Source: an uncultured Clostridia bacterium (GTDB lineage Bacteria > Bacillota > Clostridia > Christensenellales > Aristaeellaceae). From it: 64,000 bases of DNA. Positions 16,145 through 21,987 of this stretch are shown here, piece after piece; position 1 is the first letter of the stretch; every line of letters begins with the position of its first letter. The stretch covers positions 1 through 64,000 of the forward strand of contig CAKTZR010000005.1 of the NCBI GenBank assembly GCA_934636105.1, written 5' to 3'. The translations under genes were made by a program, and so were the position numbers. The notes beneath the pieces are model-generated. The model saw only the letters and a list, made by a program, of their open reading frames with translations. It was not told the DNA's origin and searched no databases.

Positions 16145-16384
16145 TTATTCTTCCTGTTGCGCCTTTCTCTTGATACGCTCCTTCTGGTACTGGTAGCCAT
16201 ACTTGAAATCAATATACGCCCCAGTCTTGATCCGAGCATCTGTATAAGGCTCATCTTCGTCTATCCACCAGTCGCGCCCTCGCTTGACCGCCGTCTTAAA
16301 CGTTCCGCGTATCGCCTTTTGGCGAACAACTACTGGATTCTTTCCTTGCTTCTCAGCATACTCCTTAAGAGTAATAAGTGCCAT
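16145..16384 (-). CDS. Small helix-turn-helix protein (excisionase-like)
   Basis: A 79-residue protein starting at 16384 (MALITLKEYAEKQGKNPVVV). The N-terminal 45 residues match the MerR/excisionase-type winged helix: a helix, a turn at GKNPVVVRQKAIRG and a basic wing ending GRDWWIDEDEPY. Such proteins are common in clostridial mobile elements and bind DNA, either as directionality factors or as regulators. It has its own promoter (16413-16441) besides read-through from upstream. Confidence 0.75.
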   Translation of the reverse strand: MALITLKEYAEKQGKNPVVVRQKAIRGTFKTAVKRGRDWWIDEDEPYTDARIKTGAYIDFKYGYQYQKERIKRKAQQEE

Positions 16385-16412
16385 ATTGGGAAACCTCCGT
16401 CCTTTTTTCTGT

Positions 16413-16441
16413 ATTATACTACCTTCAAAGAGTGTTGTCCA
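16413..16441 (-). promoter_or_regulatory. Leftward promoter C with shared spacer motif
   Basis: The minus strand has TGGACA (16436-16441), the 17-base spacer ACACTCTTTGAAGGTAG and TATAAT (16413-16418). It lies inside the 3' end of the 127-residue gene and reads into the helix-turn-helix gene. Confidence 0.75.
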
Positions 16442-16797
16442 CCAAAAGACGAAATTCCGGCACGACGGGCAATTTCCATCAGAATCTTCTTGGCGTTCTC
16501 CGTGGATGCAGGAAGCATCCAATCGAAGTCAATCTTGTAATTCGCTGTGATCTGCGGGTTATATCGACAGCGCTGGTTGTCGTCGTTGTCGATTGCGTAT
16601 ACATCTACATTCAGCCAATTCGACAGGCGCTCGCTGGTGTAACCGCGCTTGAACCAGAGTGCCGAAAGACTGCCAGCCCCGCCGGGATCGGTACATTCGT
16701 ACAAATGGACGACGATCTTTTCACCTGCTGCACTCTTCCTGATGAATGTGATCCACGCAAACGGCTCACCATCTACATGTTCAACGATATAATCCAT
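16414..16797 (-). CDS. Phage protein of unknown function
   Basis: A 127-residue protein (MDYIVEHVDGEPFAWITFIR start). It appears to be an alpha/beta fold with many aromatic residues. No known motif was recognised. Its last codons carry promoter C. It belongs to the operon starting at 18116. Confidence 0.65.
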   Translation of the reverse strand: MDYIVEHVDGEPFAWITFIRKSAAGEKIVVHLYECTDPGGAGSLSALWFKRGYTSERLSNWLNVDVYAIDNDDNQRCRYNPQITANYKIDFDWMLPASTENAKKILMEIARRAGISSFGGQHSLKVV

Positions 16798-16812
16798 TCT
16801 TCATTCCTCCAA

Positions 16813-17067
16813 TCAAATTAATCCAAGGTACTTCTTCGCCATCGCAATACCAGAAGTAACGCAACCGCAAGACGCTTTCCTGATGAGCGTTACCATCCGC
16901 TTTTCAGACAGGCTTTCAACCGCTTTGATAAATTCCAACGGCGCTCTATCCGTTGAAATGTACCACTCAAGATTCTGCCAACCCCATTCTGGGTATCGGC
17001 ATTTGCTTTCATCGTAGGCCTTGAGGCTGCAAAGATGAAGCTTGAACAAAAGTTCGTCTGTGCTCAT
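16813..17067 (-). CDS. Small phage protein of unknown function
   Basis: An 84-residue protein with start at 17067 (MSTDELLFKLHLCSL), preceded by GAGAGGAGAGAG. It ends in a Cys-Gly-Cys stretch (KASCGCVTSGIAMAKKYLGLI). The family is not recognised. Confidence 0.6.
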   Translation of the reverse strand: MSTDELLFKLHLCSLKAYDESKCRYPEWGWQNLEWYISTDRAPLEFIKAVESLSEKRMVTLIRKASCGCVTSGIAMAKKYLGLI

Positions 17068-17093
17068 TTGTCTCTCTCCTCTCGTTCCGTTCA

Positions 17094-17396
17094 TTAGATA
17101 CGCGGATGAATACCGCACTTTGCGCAAGCTGAAATCATGCGATCCTGAGCCTCGAATCCGATAAACAGAGAATCGCACGTCGCTGCCTTGATGAGGCAAA
17201 GAGTGTCATACCACGGTTTACCATCCGCGTCCAGCATGATATCCGTAACAGACTTTTCTATCCTCTGAACTTCTTTCAATTCTTCCGATGTAAAGTCTTC
17301 CTGCCTCCAAATCCAGCGATTTTTCTGTGCCTGTTCTTCCTGCACTGAGAACTGCGCAATCAAGCGCGCAATCTTTTTTATCGGGTACTTTTTCAC
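17094..17396 (-). CDS. Small phage protein of unknown function
   Basis: A 100-residue protein starting MKKYPIKKIARLIAQF. The N terminus is basic and amphipathic. The C terminus has two Cys in CAKCGIH and one more in ATCDSL, a possible half zinc site. It is an operon member between the genes at 16813 and 17467. Confidence 0.6.
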   Translation of the reverse strand: MKKYPIKKIARLIAQFSVQEEQAQKNRWIWRQEDFTSEELKEVQRIEKSVTDIMLDADGKPWYDTLCLIKAATCDSLFIGFEAQDRMISACAKCGIHPRI

Positions 17397-17466
17397 AGCA
17401 TTTCCGTCCTTTCCCTTGCCCTTTGGGGCTTTATCCGCCGTCTGCTGTCAGGCGGCGTGTAAAACC

Positions 17467-17856
17467 TCAAACATTGACCTCTTTGAATTGCCGGATGTAC
17501 ATGTGGGACTTGATCTCATCGGCATTGTCCCTTGTGAGCTGCCACAAGTCGGTCAGATATACGCCCGCGATAATAAAACTGCTACGATACTCGCTAAATG
17601 CGGTAAATTCAATCCACACGTCAATGTGTCGCGTTTCTTCGTCGAAAGCGTCCCAAACGCGCTGATTCTTTGCAATCTTCGCCGTTGCTTCAATTATCTT
17701 GGCACCGTTATCGTCAAAAACTATCCTAGTGGCGACTTTCGCCCAGTCTTTGGCTGAATAAGCGTCTTCCTTCGCGTACTCCATAACCTTCTTCACGGCG
17801 GGCATTTCCGCAAAGGAGATATACTCCCTCATTTTTGCCGTAAAATTAACTTTCAT
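17467..17856 (-). CDS. Phage protein of unknown function
   Basis: A 129-residue protein starting at 17856 (MKVNFTAKMREYISF). The C-terminal half reads as beta strands (HIDVWIEFTAFSEYRSSFII AGVYLTDLWQL). It is the second gene of the operon behind promoter B. No family was recognised. Confidence 0.65.
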   Translation of the reverse strand: MKVNFTAKMREYISFAEMPAVKKVMEYAKEDAYSAKDWAKVATRIVFDDNGAKIIEATAKIAKNQRVWDAFDEETRHIDVWIEFTAFSEYRSSFIIAGVYLTDLWQLTRDNADEIKSHMYIRQFKEVNV

Positions 17857-17888
17857 CTTCTTGTACCTCTCTTTTCTTGTTTGTTCGC

Positions 17889-18116
17889 TTACTTCGTATA
17901 TGCCCGACTGCGGCGGCGATCGGGGAGAAACGCATCGACATAGATGTCGATTTCGCGCGTCTTGCCGCCATCGGAAAGAACTTCGCATTGGAAGATTTGA
18001 AAATCTCCGTTTGCCCCTTCCGTGTAATAGCCGGTCACACGGCAGTCCTGCTTACCCGTCAGCAGGCGGGCAAGACGTTCGGCTTTCTTGATTTCGCTGA
18101 TTTTCATTTCTGTCAT
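17889..18116 (-). CDS. Small phage protein of unknown function
   Basis: A 75-residue protein (MTEMKISEIKKAERLARLLTG) with CAGGAGG upstream. It is the first gene after promoter B and its parS module. It has a basic helix followed by strands. A DNA-binding or regulatory role is possible but not shown. Confidence 0.65.
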   Translation of the reverse strand: MTEMKISEIKKAERLARLLTGKQDCRVTGYYTEGANGDFQIFQCEVLSDGGKTREIDIYVDAFLPDRRRSRAYTK

Positions 18117-18158
18117 TGTCTTTTCCTCCTGATTTTGTTCTCTTGTCCTTACATATAT

Positions 18159-18187
18159 ATTATACTACTTTAGAATAGTGTCGTCAA
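18159..18187 (-). promoter_or_regulatory. Leftward promoter B with shared spacer motif
   Basis: The minus strand has TTGACG (18182-18187), the 17-base spacer ACACTATTCTAAAGTAG and TATAAT (18159-18164). It drives the operon 18116-15150. Confidence 0.9.
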
Positions 18188-18231
18188 TAGTTTTTCTTCT
18201 GTTTTTGCGATATTTTTTATTTGATTTTGAA

Positions 18232-18247
18232 TGTTTCACGTGAAACA
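18232..18247. promoter_or_regulatory. Perfect parS site, copy B
   Basis: A second exact TGTTTCACGTGAAACA, in the same position relative to promoter B as copy A is to promoter A. Confidence 0.9.
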
Positions 18248-18268
18248 ACGATACAATAGTGTACATAC

Positions 18269-18309
18269 AAAAAAGAAGCCCCATGCAGAGCAGAAGCTCG
18301 GCATGGGGC
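18269..18309 (-). terminator. Terminator B (end of lysis operon)
   Basis: GCCCCATGC pairs with GCATGGGGC (18278-18309), with the same inner GAGC/GCTC stem as terminator A and a T-rich stretch following on the minus strand. Confidence 0.88.
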
Positions 18310-18320
18310 AAGATGTTTAA

Positions 18321-18707
18321 TTATTCAGCAATACTTCCGAGATCTCCCTGCTCGATTTTCGAGAGCTTTTCACCCGCCATGATCTGTTCAAGATTCATCT
18401 TGAGCCATGCGGCCTGAATTGCGTCATAAATCTGTTCAGCATCAATGGTGAACCCCATGCTTTCGCAGAGTTCAATCATCGGGGCAAGGATCTTATTGAT
18501 TCTGGCAAACGCTTCTTCTCGCTTTTCTTCTCCGCCGCCGCTGCCAAATTCAGCTTCAACAGCTCGAACGATAGTCTGTGCAAACCAAGAAATGACGGCC
18601 AACGTCGCAGGCGAAATAGACGCTTTGATGATCGGATAGACTTTGATGCAGATTACCGCGAGGATCACGGCGATAATTGCGCCGATAGCAAAAGAAAGAT
18701 CAATCAT
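18321..18707 (-). CDS. Phage holin, LL-H type
   Basis: A 128-residue protein with one N-terminal membrane span (FAIGAIIAVILAVICIKVYP), a short helix, and a charged soluble tail with EKREEAFARINKILAPMIEL. This matches the LLH holin family, which forms membrane lesions that release endolysin. It is last in the lysis operon, after the two other membrane proteins and the endolysin. Confidence 0.8.
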   Translation of the reverse strand: MIDLSFAIGAIIAVILAVICIKVYPIIKASISPATLAVISWFAQTIVRAVEAEFGSGGGEEKREEAFARINKILAPMIELCESMGFTIDAEQIYDAIQAAWLKMNLEQIMAGEKLSKIEQGDLGSIAE

Positions 18708-18738
18708 GATGAAGTTCCTTTCTGAGCATACATGCTCG

Positions 18739-19023
18739 TCAGCCCACTGTGTTTACAGTGGTTGTAGAAGATGTTCCATTAAGTGACTTTGAAACCGCCT
18801 TATTTGTCAGGTTGACTTTTTCGACGACGGAATTTCCGGTATAGCACCCGAAAATCAGCCCGAAAAGCCCCGTTGTGGTTTTGAGAATTTCGATGAGCGC
18901 ATTAGATGCTTCCGGCACGTTGCAGGCGAGGACGATGGTAATCGAAACCTGCGCGGCGTATGCCAGCGCCGCAAGGGACGTGATGATTTTGCTGTACTGG
19001 ATGTAGGTATCTCCGATCCTCAA
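18739..19023 (-). CDS. Small membrane protein of the lysis cassette
   Basis: A 94-residue protein with two hydrophobic spans (about residues 14-34 and 45-65) and a polar Thr/Ser-rich tail. The start is probably a TTG at 19023, following a G-rich stretch in the preceding gene's end. Size, topology and neighbours suggest a holin or holin partner. No family was recognised with certainty. Confidence 0.65.
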   Translation of the reverse strand: MRIGDTYIQYSKIITSLAALAYAAQVSITIVLACNVPEASNALIEILKTTTGLFGLIFGCYTGNSVVEKVNLTNKAVSKSLNGTSSTTTVNTVG

Positions 19024-19439
19024 TTCTGACGCGCCCCCCAGTTTACGCCCGGTTCGACCTCAGGGAGGTCGATGAAGTCTTGTTTATAAGACTTGTAGAG
19101 ATGATTTCTGCCGCGCGACGAGTAAGAATCGAACATGGAGATGAGCGATTCTTTGATTGAGGATTCGCACCAGCCGCGTTTCATGTAGTAGGCATATGCC
19201 TGCTGCAATCGGTCGTGTTGGAGCGATCCGACATCATCGCCAAGGTTCTTCAGCTCGTCCCGGATGTCGGTCAAGAGATTCAGAATTTCTTTTTGCTGAG
19301 CCTCCTTTTCCTGCTTCATCTTGCGCCTGCGCTTGATGATGGGGGAGATGAAGGTCTTGCCGATGAAAGCACAAATCGCGCCCAGAACGCCCAGATAGCC
19401 CCACCAGAGCTTAATCCATTCCATGATGGATTGAAGCAT
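19020..19439 (-). CDS. Membrane-anchored coiled-coil protein of the lysis cassette
   Basis: A 139-residue protein. A short span (WWGYLGVLGAICAFIGKTFI) near the N terminus is followed by a strongly basic then heptad-rich helix (RRRKMKQEKEAQQKEILNLL onward). Proteins of this shape lie beside endolysins in many clostridial prophages. The start overlaps the endolysin stop by one base and its own stop overlaps the next start by 4, so the cassette is translationally coupled. Confidence 0.7.
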   Translation of the reverse strand: MLQSIMEWIKLWWGYLGVLGAICAFIGKTFISPIIKRRRKMKQEKEAQQKEILNLLTDIRDELKNLGDDVGSLQHDRLQQAYAYYMKRGWCESSIKESLISMFDSYSSRGRNHLYKSYKQDFIDLPEVEPGVNWGARQN

Positions 19440-20281
19440 CAGTCATCACGCTCCCGCTGGCAGACGGTCGCCGCGTTGAAGCACTGAGCGAGAGTCTGTG
19501 CAGCGGTCTTGGATGCGCACGGGATGAAAATGCCCCATGCGGAAGCGGTTGCAGTGGTGTCGTTCGCCCCATCGTCTTCATCCGAAGAAGATGTAATGCG
19601 GGTGACATAATCGGCGAAGACATAGCCAGTGGATCCAGAATACTTGACCTGAACCCACTTTCCGAGTTCTGCCAGAACTTCGACGATTTCGCCGTTTTCG
19701 ATCTCCGTCAGAATCCGTGCAGACGTGGACGGGGAGGAACGAAGATTCAACGCTCCTCCCTTGGGGGTGCTGACCTTTGCCGTGTAGATGACAGTTGCCA
19801 TTGAGTCCATCTCCTTTTCATCATCGTCATTGCCTCCGGCGGAATCGGGGTCAATGCCCTTGATGAGCTTGTGCCTGAGAATGTGGGTAAACCCATTTTT
19901 GAGATACGTTGCGGCGACGCATCCGCGTGTTGCGCTGCTATGGATGACCTCATACCCGCCGATGCCGCCCATATAGTAGGCGATGTGTTCGCATTTGCCG
20001 GTATTGGGGTTGTAGATGCAGGGCAGATCGCCGATGAGTAGGCCGGAGCGTTTTGCCTCGTCGATGGTGAGTCTTTCGACGATGTGATGATACTTGCCCG
20101 TTTTGTCGTAGCTGTTCCACAGCTCTGTGCATCCGGCACATCTGTATGACGGATCACCGCCGGAACAGTGACGGATGACGTTGACGACCGCAGCTTTCAC
20201 GCAGTCCGCTTCGCTGTACGATGTGGGCTTTTCGAGCTGCTGAATCATGTAGTAAGCGCCAGTGATGCCATTAACCGCCAT
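19439..20281 (-). CDS. Endolysin, NlpC/P60-like with SH3 domain
   Basis: A 280-residue peptidoglycan hydrolase. The N-terminal domain has the NlpC/P60-type nucleophile Cys27 in SEADCVKAAV and the partner His99 in KCEHIAYYMGG. Residues about 160-232 form a bacterial SH3 domain (TPKGGALNLRSSPSTSARIL, then VLAELGKWVQV and VFADYVTRI), which binds the wall. An acidic linker separates them. The extra Cys pair CAGC is unusual. The protein would cleave peptide bonds of the stem peptide once holins open the membrane. Confidence 0.82.
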   Translation of the reverse strand: MAVNGITGAYYMIQQLEKPTSYSEADCVKAAVVNVIRHCSGGDPSYRCAGCTELWNSYDKTGKYHHIVERLTIDEAKRSGLLIGDLPCIYNPNTGKCEHIAYYMGGIGGYEVIHSSATRGCVAATYLKNGFTHILRHKLIKGIDPDSAGGNDDDEKEMDSMATVIYTAKVSTPKGGALNLRSSPSTSARILTEIENGEIVEVLAELGKWVQVKYSGSTGYVFADYVTRITSSSDEDDGANDTTATASAWGIFIPCASKTAAQTLAQCFNAATVCQRERDD

Positions 20282-20402
20282 GTTCGTTCAGCCACCTTTC
20301 GACCTGACGGTCAGCCAGCGCCGAAACGTTGCATCCGGCAATCATTACGATAGTAGACGCAATGAGGATCGCGCCGAGAATGAGTGCCACGGATAAATTC
20401 AT
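20271..20402 (-). CDS. 43-residue membrane or lipoprotein-like peptide upstream of endolysin
   Basis: This short frame encodes MNLSVALILGAILIASTIVM then IAGCNVSALADRQVERW and so on. It has AAGGAGGCGG before the ATG and overlaps the endolysin start by 11 bases. One hydrophobic segment is followed by IAGC, a lipobox-like site. It may be a small holin-like or spanin-like lysis protein; the coupling to endolysin supports a lysis role. Confidence 0.7.
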   Translation of the reverse strand: MNLSVALILGAILIASTIVMIAGCNVSALADRQVERWLNEHGG

Positions 20403-20438
20403 AGTTGAACCGCCTCCTTGATTTTGGGATAAAAGACA

Positions 20439-20463
20439 GGCGGCTGACCATAAATCAGCCGCC
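20439..20463 (-). terminator. Hairpin between micro-ORF and lysis genes
   Basis: GGCGGCTGA (20439-20447) pairs with TCAGCCGCC (20455-20463); on the minus strand TGTCTTTTATCC follows. A strong stem with a moderate T tract, so it may be a partial terminator or RNA-processing hairpin. Confidence 0.5.
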
Positions 20464-20470
20464 CGAAGGA

Positions 20471-20515
20471 TTACTGCGCAAGATCGGCGCAGTCAAGAGC
20501 AATGAGAACTTCCAT
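20471..20515 (-). CDS. Possible 14-residue peptide with very strong ribosome site
   Basis: GAGAGGAGGTGATCTT precedes an ATG that opens MEVLIALDCADLAQ and a stop. The ribosome site is the best in the neighbourhood, which is odd if nothing is translated. It could be a leader peptide for the lysis genes, a decayed gene start, or a real micro-protein. Confidence 0.4.
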   Translation of the reverse strand: MEVLIALDCADLAQ

Positions 20516-20531
20516 AAGATCACCTCCTCTC

Positions 20532-20566
20532 AAAAAACAGACGACTGTTTTTAACAGTCGTCTGTT
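20532..20566 (-). terminator. Terminator of the recombinase gene
   Basis: AACAGACGACTGTT (20536-20549) pairs perfectly with AACAGTCGTCTGTT (20553-20566), and on the minus strand TTTTTT follows. It begins within 3 bases of the recombinase stop, so the recombinase is a unit of its own. Confidence 0.9.
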
Positions 20567-20568
20567 TA

Positions 20569-21552
20569 TTAAATTACGCTTCGAATGTGTGCTGCATGAA
20601 TAGTTGTCGGATCAACTTCAGCGTAAATCATGGTCGTTGCCACGTTGGAATGGCCGAGCATCTGCTGTACAACCTCAACGCCCGTTCCCGTGAGTGCCTG
20701 TGTTGCCATGGTATGTCTCATAATGTGAGGGGTCACAAAAATTCCAGTTTCTTTCTCCATTCGCGCAAAAATCTTTTGCACATTGGCCGGGTGCATCTGG
20801 CCGCCTCCGCGCTCATTGCATACAAGCCATATACTCGAATGCTTCCTCGATTTGAGATAGGCATGAATCGCAATAATTGCTTTTGCGTTGAGGAAAACCT
20901 TTCTGTATTTATTTCCCTTACCGAGAACTGTAATCTCCCGTTTTTCCCAATCAATATCATCAACTCGAATACTGCATAGCTCGCTGACGCGGCATCCCGT
21001 CGAATAAAGCACTTCAAGAATACATGTTTCCCTCTCATCTCGACATACACGTCGAATCCGCTCAAGCTCAATTTGTGAGAGTGCTTTTCTTGGTTTTCTT
21101 GTATATTTGATCGGCCTCACATTGACAGACGGATCAGAGGAAATATACCCTTCCGCCGCTGCCCATTTGAAAAATGTGCAAATAATTGTCCGAATCAGAT
21201 CGAGACTTCGGTTGCTGACTCCTCGTTCCTCTTGATAGTTATACAGATATGCCCGAATGTCGTTAGTTTTGATTTCAGAAATCGGCTTCACCATTCCATT
21301 TATGAAATTGCCTATAATTCTTACGATGTGGTCAATCGTCTTGGGCGAAAGTCCTTCCGTTTTCCTCGAAATGAAGTAGGCACCCGCAACCCTTTTGAAC
21401 TCATCACGTCCTAAAACAGATAAACCCGTTTCTGCTTTGGTGACAACATAATTTTGCGCTGAAATGTCGAATGCTCTTGATACACGTTTCAAAATTTCGG
21501 CTGGCAAATCCCCGATTTGGCTCAAAACCTCATCACGCAACTGCTCGTACAT
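20569..21552 (-). CDS. Tyrosine recombinase/integrase, XerC/D-like
   Basis: A 327-residue tyrosine recombinase with start at 21552 (MYEQLRDEVLSQ). An N-terminal SAM-like core-binding domain (FISRKTEGLSPKTIDHIVRI) precedes the catalytic domain. Active-site residues are visible: Arg in STGCRVSELCSIR, Lys in LGKGNKYRKVFL, HxxR in PHIMRHTMATQAL, His in MLGHSN and nucleophile Tyr in TTMIYAEVD. It resembles XerC/XerD more than an arm-binding phage integrase. Unusually it sits between tail-fibre and lysis genes, with its own promoter, structured leader and terminator. It could integrate the phage, resolve dimers, or invert DNA near the tail-fibre genes. Confidence 0.92.
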   Translation of the reverse strand: MYEQLRDEVLSQIGDLPAEILKRVSRAFDISAQNYVVTKAETGLSVLGRDEFKRVAGAYFISRKTEGLSPKTIDHIVRIIGNFINGMVKPISEIKTNDIRAYLYNYQEERGVSNRSLDLIRTIICTFFKWAAAEGYISSDPSVNVRPIKYTRKPRKALSQIELERIRRVCRDERETCILEVLYSTGCRVSELCSIRVDDIDWEKREITVLGKGNKYRKVFLNAKAIIAIHAYLKSRKHSSIWLVCNERGGGQMHPANVQKIFARMEKETGIFVTPHIMRHTMATQALTGTGVEVVQQMLGHSNVATTMIYAEVDPTTIHAAHIRSVI

Positions 21553-21573
21553 AAAAAAACCCCGCTTTCTGTG

Positions 21574-21603
21574 TTGCACAAATAAGCGGAGATATGATAT
21601 AAT
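21574..21603 (+). promoter_or_regulatory. Convergent plus-strand promoter inside the recombinase leader
   Basis: TTGCAC (21574-21579), an 18-base spacer and TATAAT (21598-21603) face right, against the recombinase transcript. Confidence 0.65.
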
Positions 21604-21609
21604 ATCTGC

Positions 21610-21670
21610 GCCTACTTGTTGGGCGGCAGACGGTTTCAACTTTCCTAGGGCTGGACCGTTTGCCTTTTTA
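21610..21670 (+). ncRNA. Candidate ~60-nt antisense RNA to the recombinase leader
   Basis: Following the plus-strand promoter, GGCAGACGGT (21625-21634) pairs with ACCGTTTGCC (21655-21664) around a 20-base loop, and TTTTTATTTT follows: a complete intrinsic terminator. The RNA would be fully complementary to the leader hairpin on the other strand. The layout resembles countertranscript attenuation of plasmid rep genes such as pT181 repC. No protein is encoded. Confidence 0.55.
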
Positions 21671-21685
21671 TTTTGTTATGCAGAT

Positions 21686-21714
21686 ATCATATCAAATTCG
21701 CCGTCCCTTGTCAA
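21686..21714 (-). promoter_or_regulatory. Recombinase promoter with flanking dyad
   Basis: The minus strand has TTGACA (21709-21714), a 17-base spacer and TATGAT (21686-21691). An inverted repeat, GCCGTCC (21700-21706) with GGACGGC (21716-21722), encloses the -35 element and could be an operator; on the plus strand it is followed by TTTTC and may also terminate rightward transcripts. Confidence 0.8.
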
Positions 21715-21760
21715 CGGACGGCTTTTCTTTTTCTCTCGTCTTAGTTAACACTAGCAACAT

Positions 21761-21973
21761 TTAATTTGCTTCGTCTTTATCTGCCGCGTCAAGCGCGTCA
21801 TAATATGACTGTGCCAGCCTTTCGATCTCCTCAATGTCCGCTTCTGTCAGCAGCCCGTTGTCCAGATGGGTATATGCCTTGTCCAGCCAATAGGCTACGT
21901 CGCGCCCGGCGGCGATTTCCCGCTTGATAGCGCGCAGGGTCAGGTCATGTCTCGCTCGACTTTTGATAGCCAT
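21761..21973 (-). CDS. Small phage protein of unknown function
   Basis: A 70-residue helical protein (MAIKSRARHDLTLRAIKREI) with AAAGGAGG upstream. It follows the last tail-fibre gene. Small proteins in this place, such as XkdX-like ones, are frequent between tail fibre and lysis genes, but no sequence match could be claimed. Confidence 0.6.
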   Translation of the reverse strand: MAIKSRARHDLTLRAIKREIAAGRDVAYWLDKAYTHLDNGLLTEADIEEIERLAQSYYDALDAADKDEAN

Positions 21974-21987
21974 AGATTTTTCCTCCT

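Larger units (their letters stand above)
18155..18309. repeat. Duplicated promoter/parS/terminator module, copy B
   Basis: Second copy of the block at 14971-15123, offset by 3184 bases over the 67-base identical core. It divides the lysis operon on its right from the small-gene operon on its left. Confidence 0.95.
21553..21680 (-). promoter_or_regulatory. Structured leader RNA with terminator-like hairpin before the recombinase
   Basis: The ~128-nt leader can form a three-way junction: closing stem TCTGC/GCAGA, hairpin GGCAAACGGT/ACCGTCTGCC, and hairpin CGCC/GGCG. It is followed by CCGCTT/AAGCGG with an inner TGTG/CACA, then GGTTTTTTT and the start codon. The last hairpin looks like an intrinsic terminator and its 3' arm is the only G-rich sequence available as ribosome site. 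The context resembles the xerDC RNA motif described upstream of such recombinases in Clostridia, but I identify this by position, not by alignment. Confidence 0.65.

Noticed and set aside
21605..21670. Resemblance of CTAGGG and GGTCC to a guanidine-I (ykkC) riboswitch
   Set aside because: Spacing and the second conserved block do not fit; a terminator hairpin explains the symmetry.
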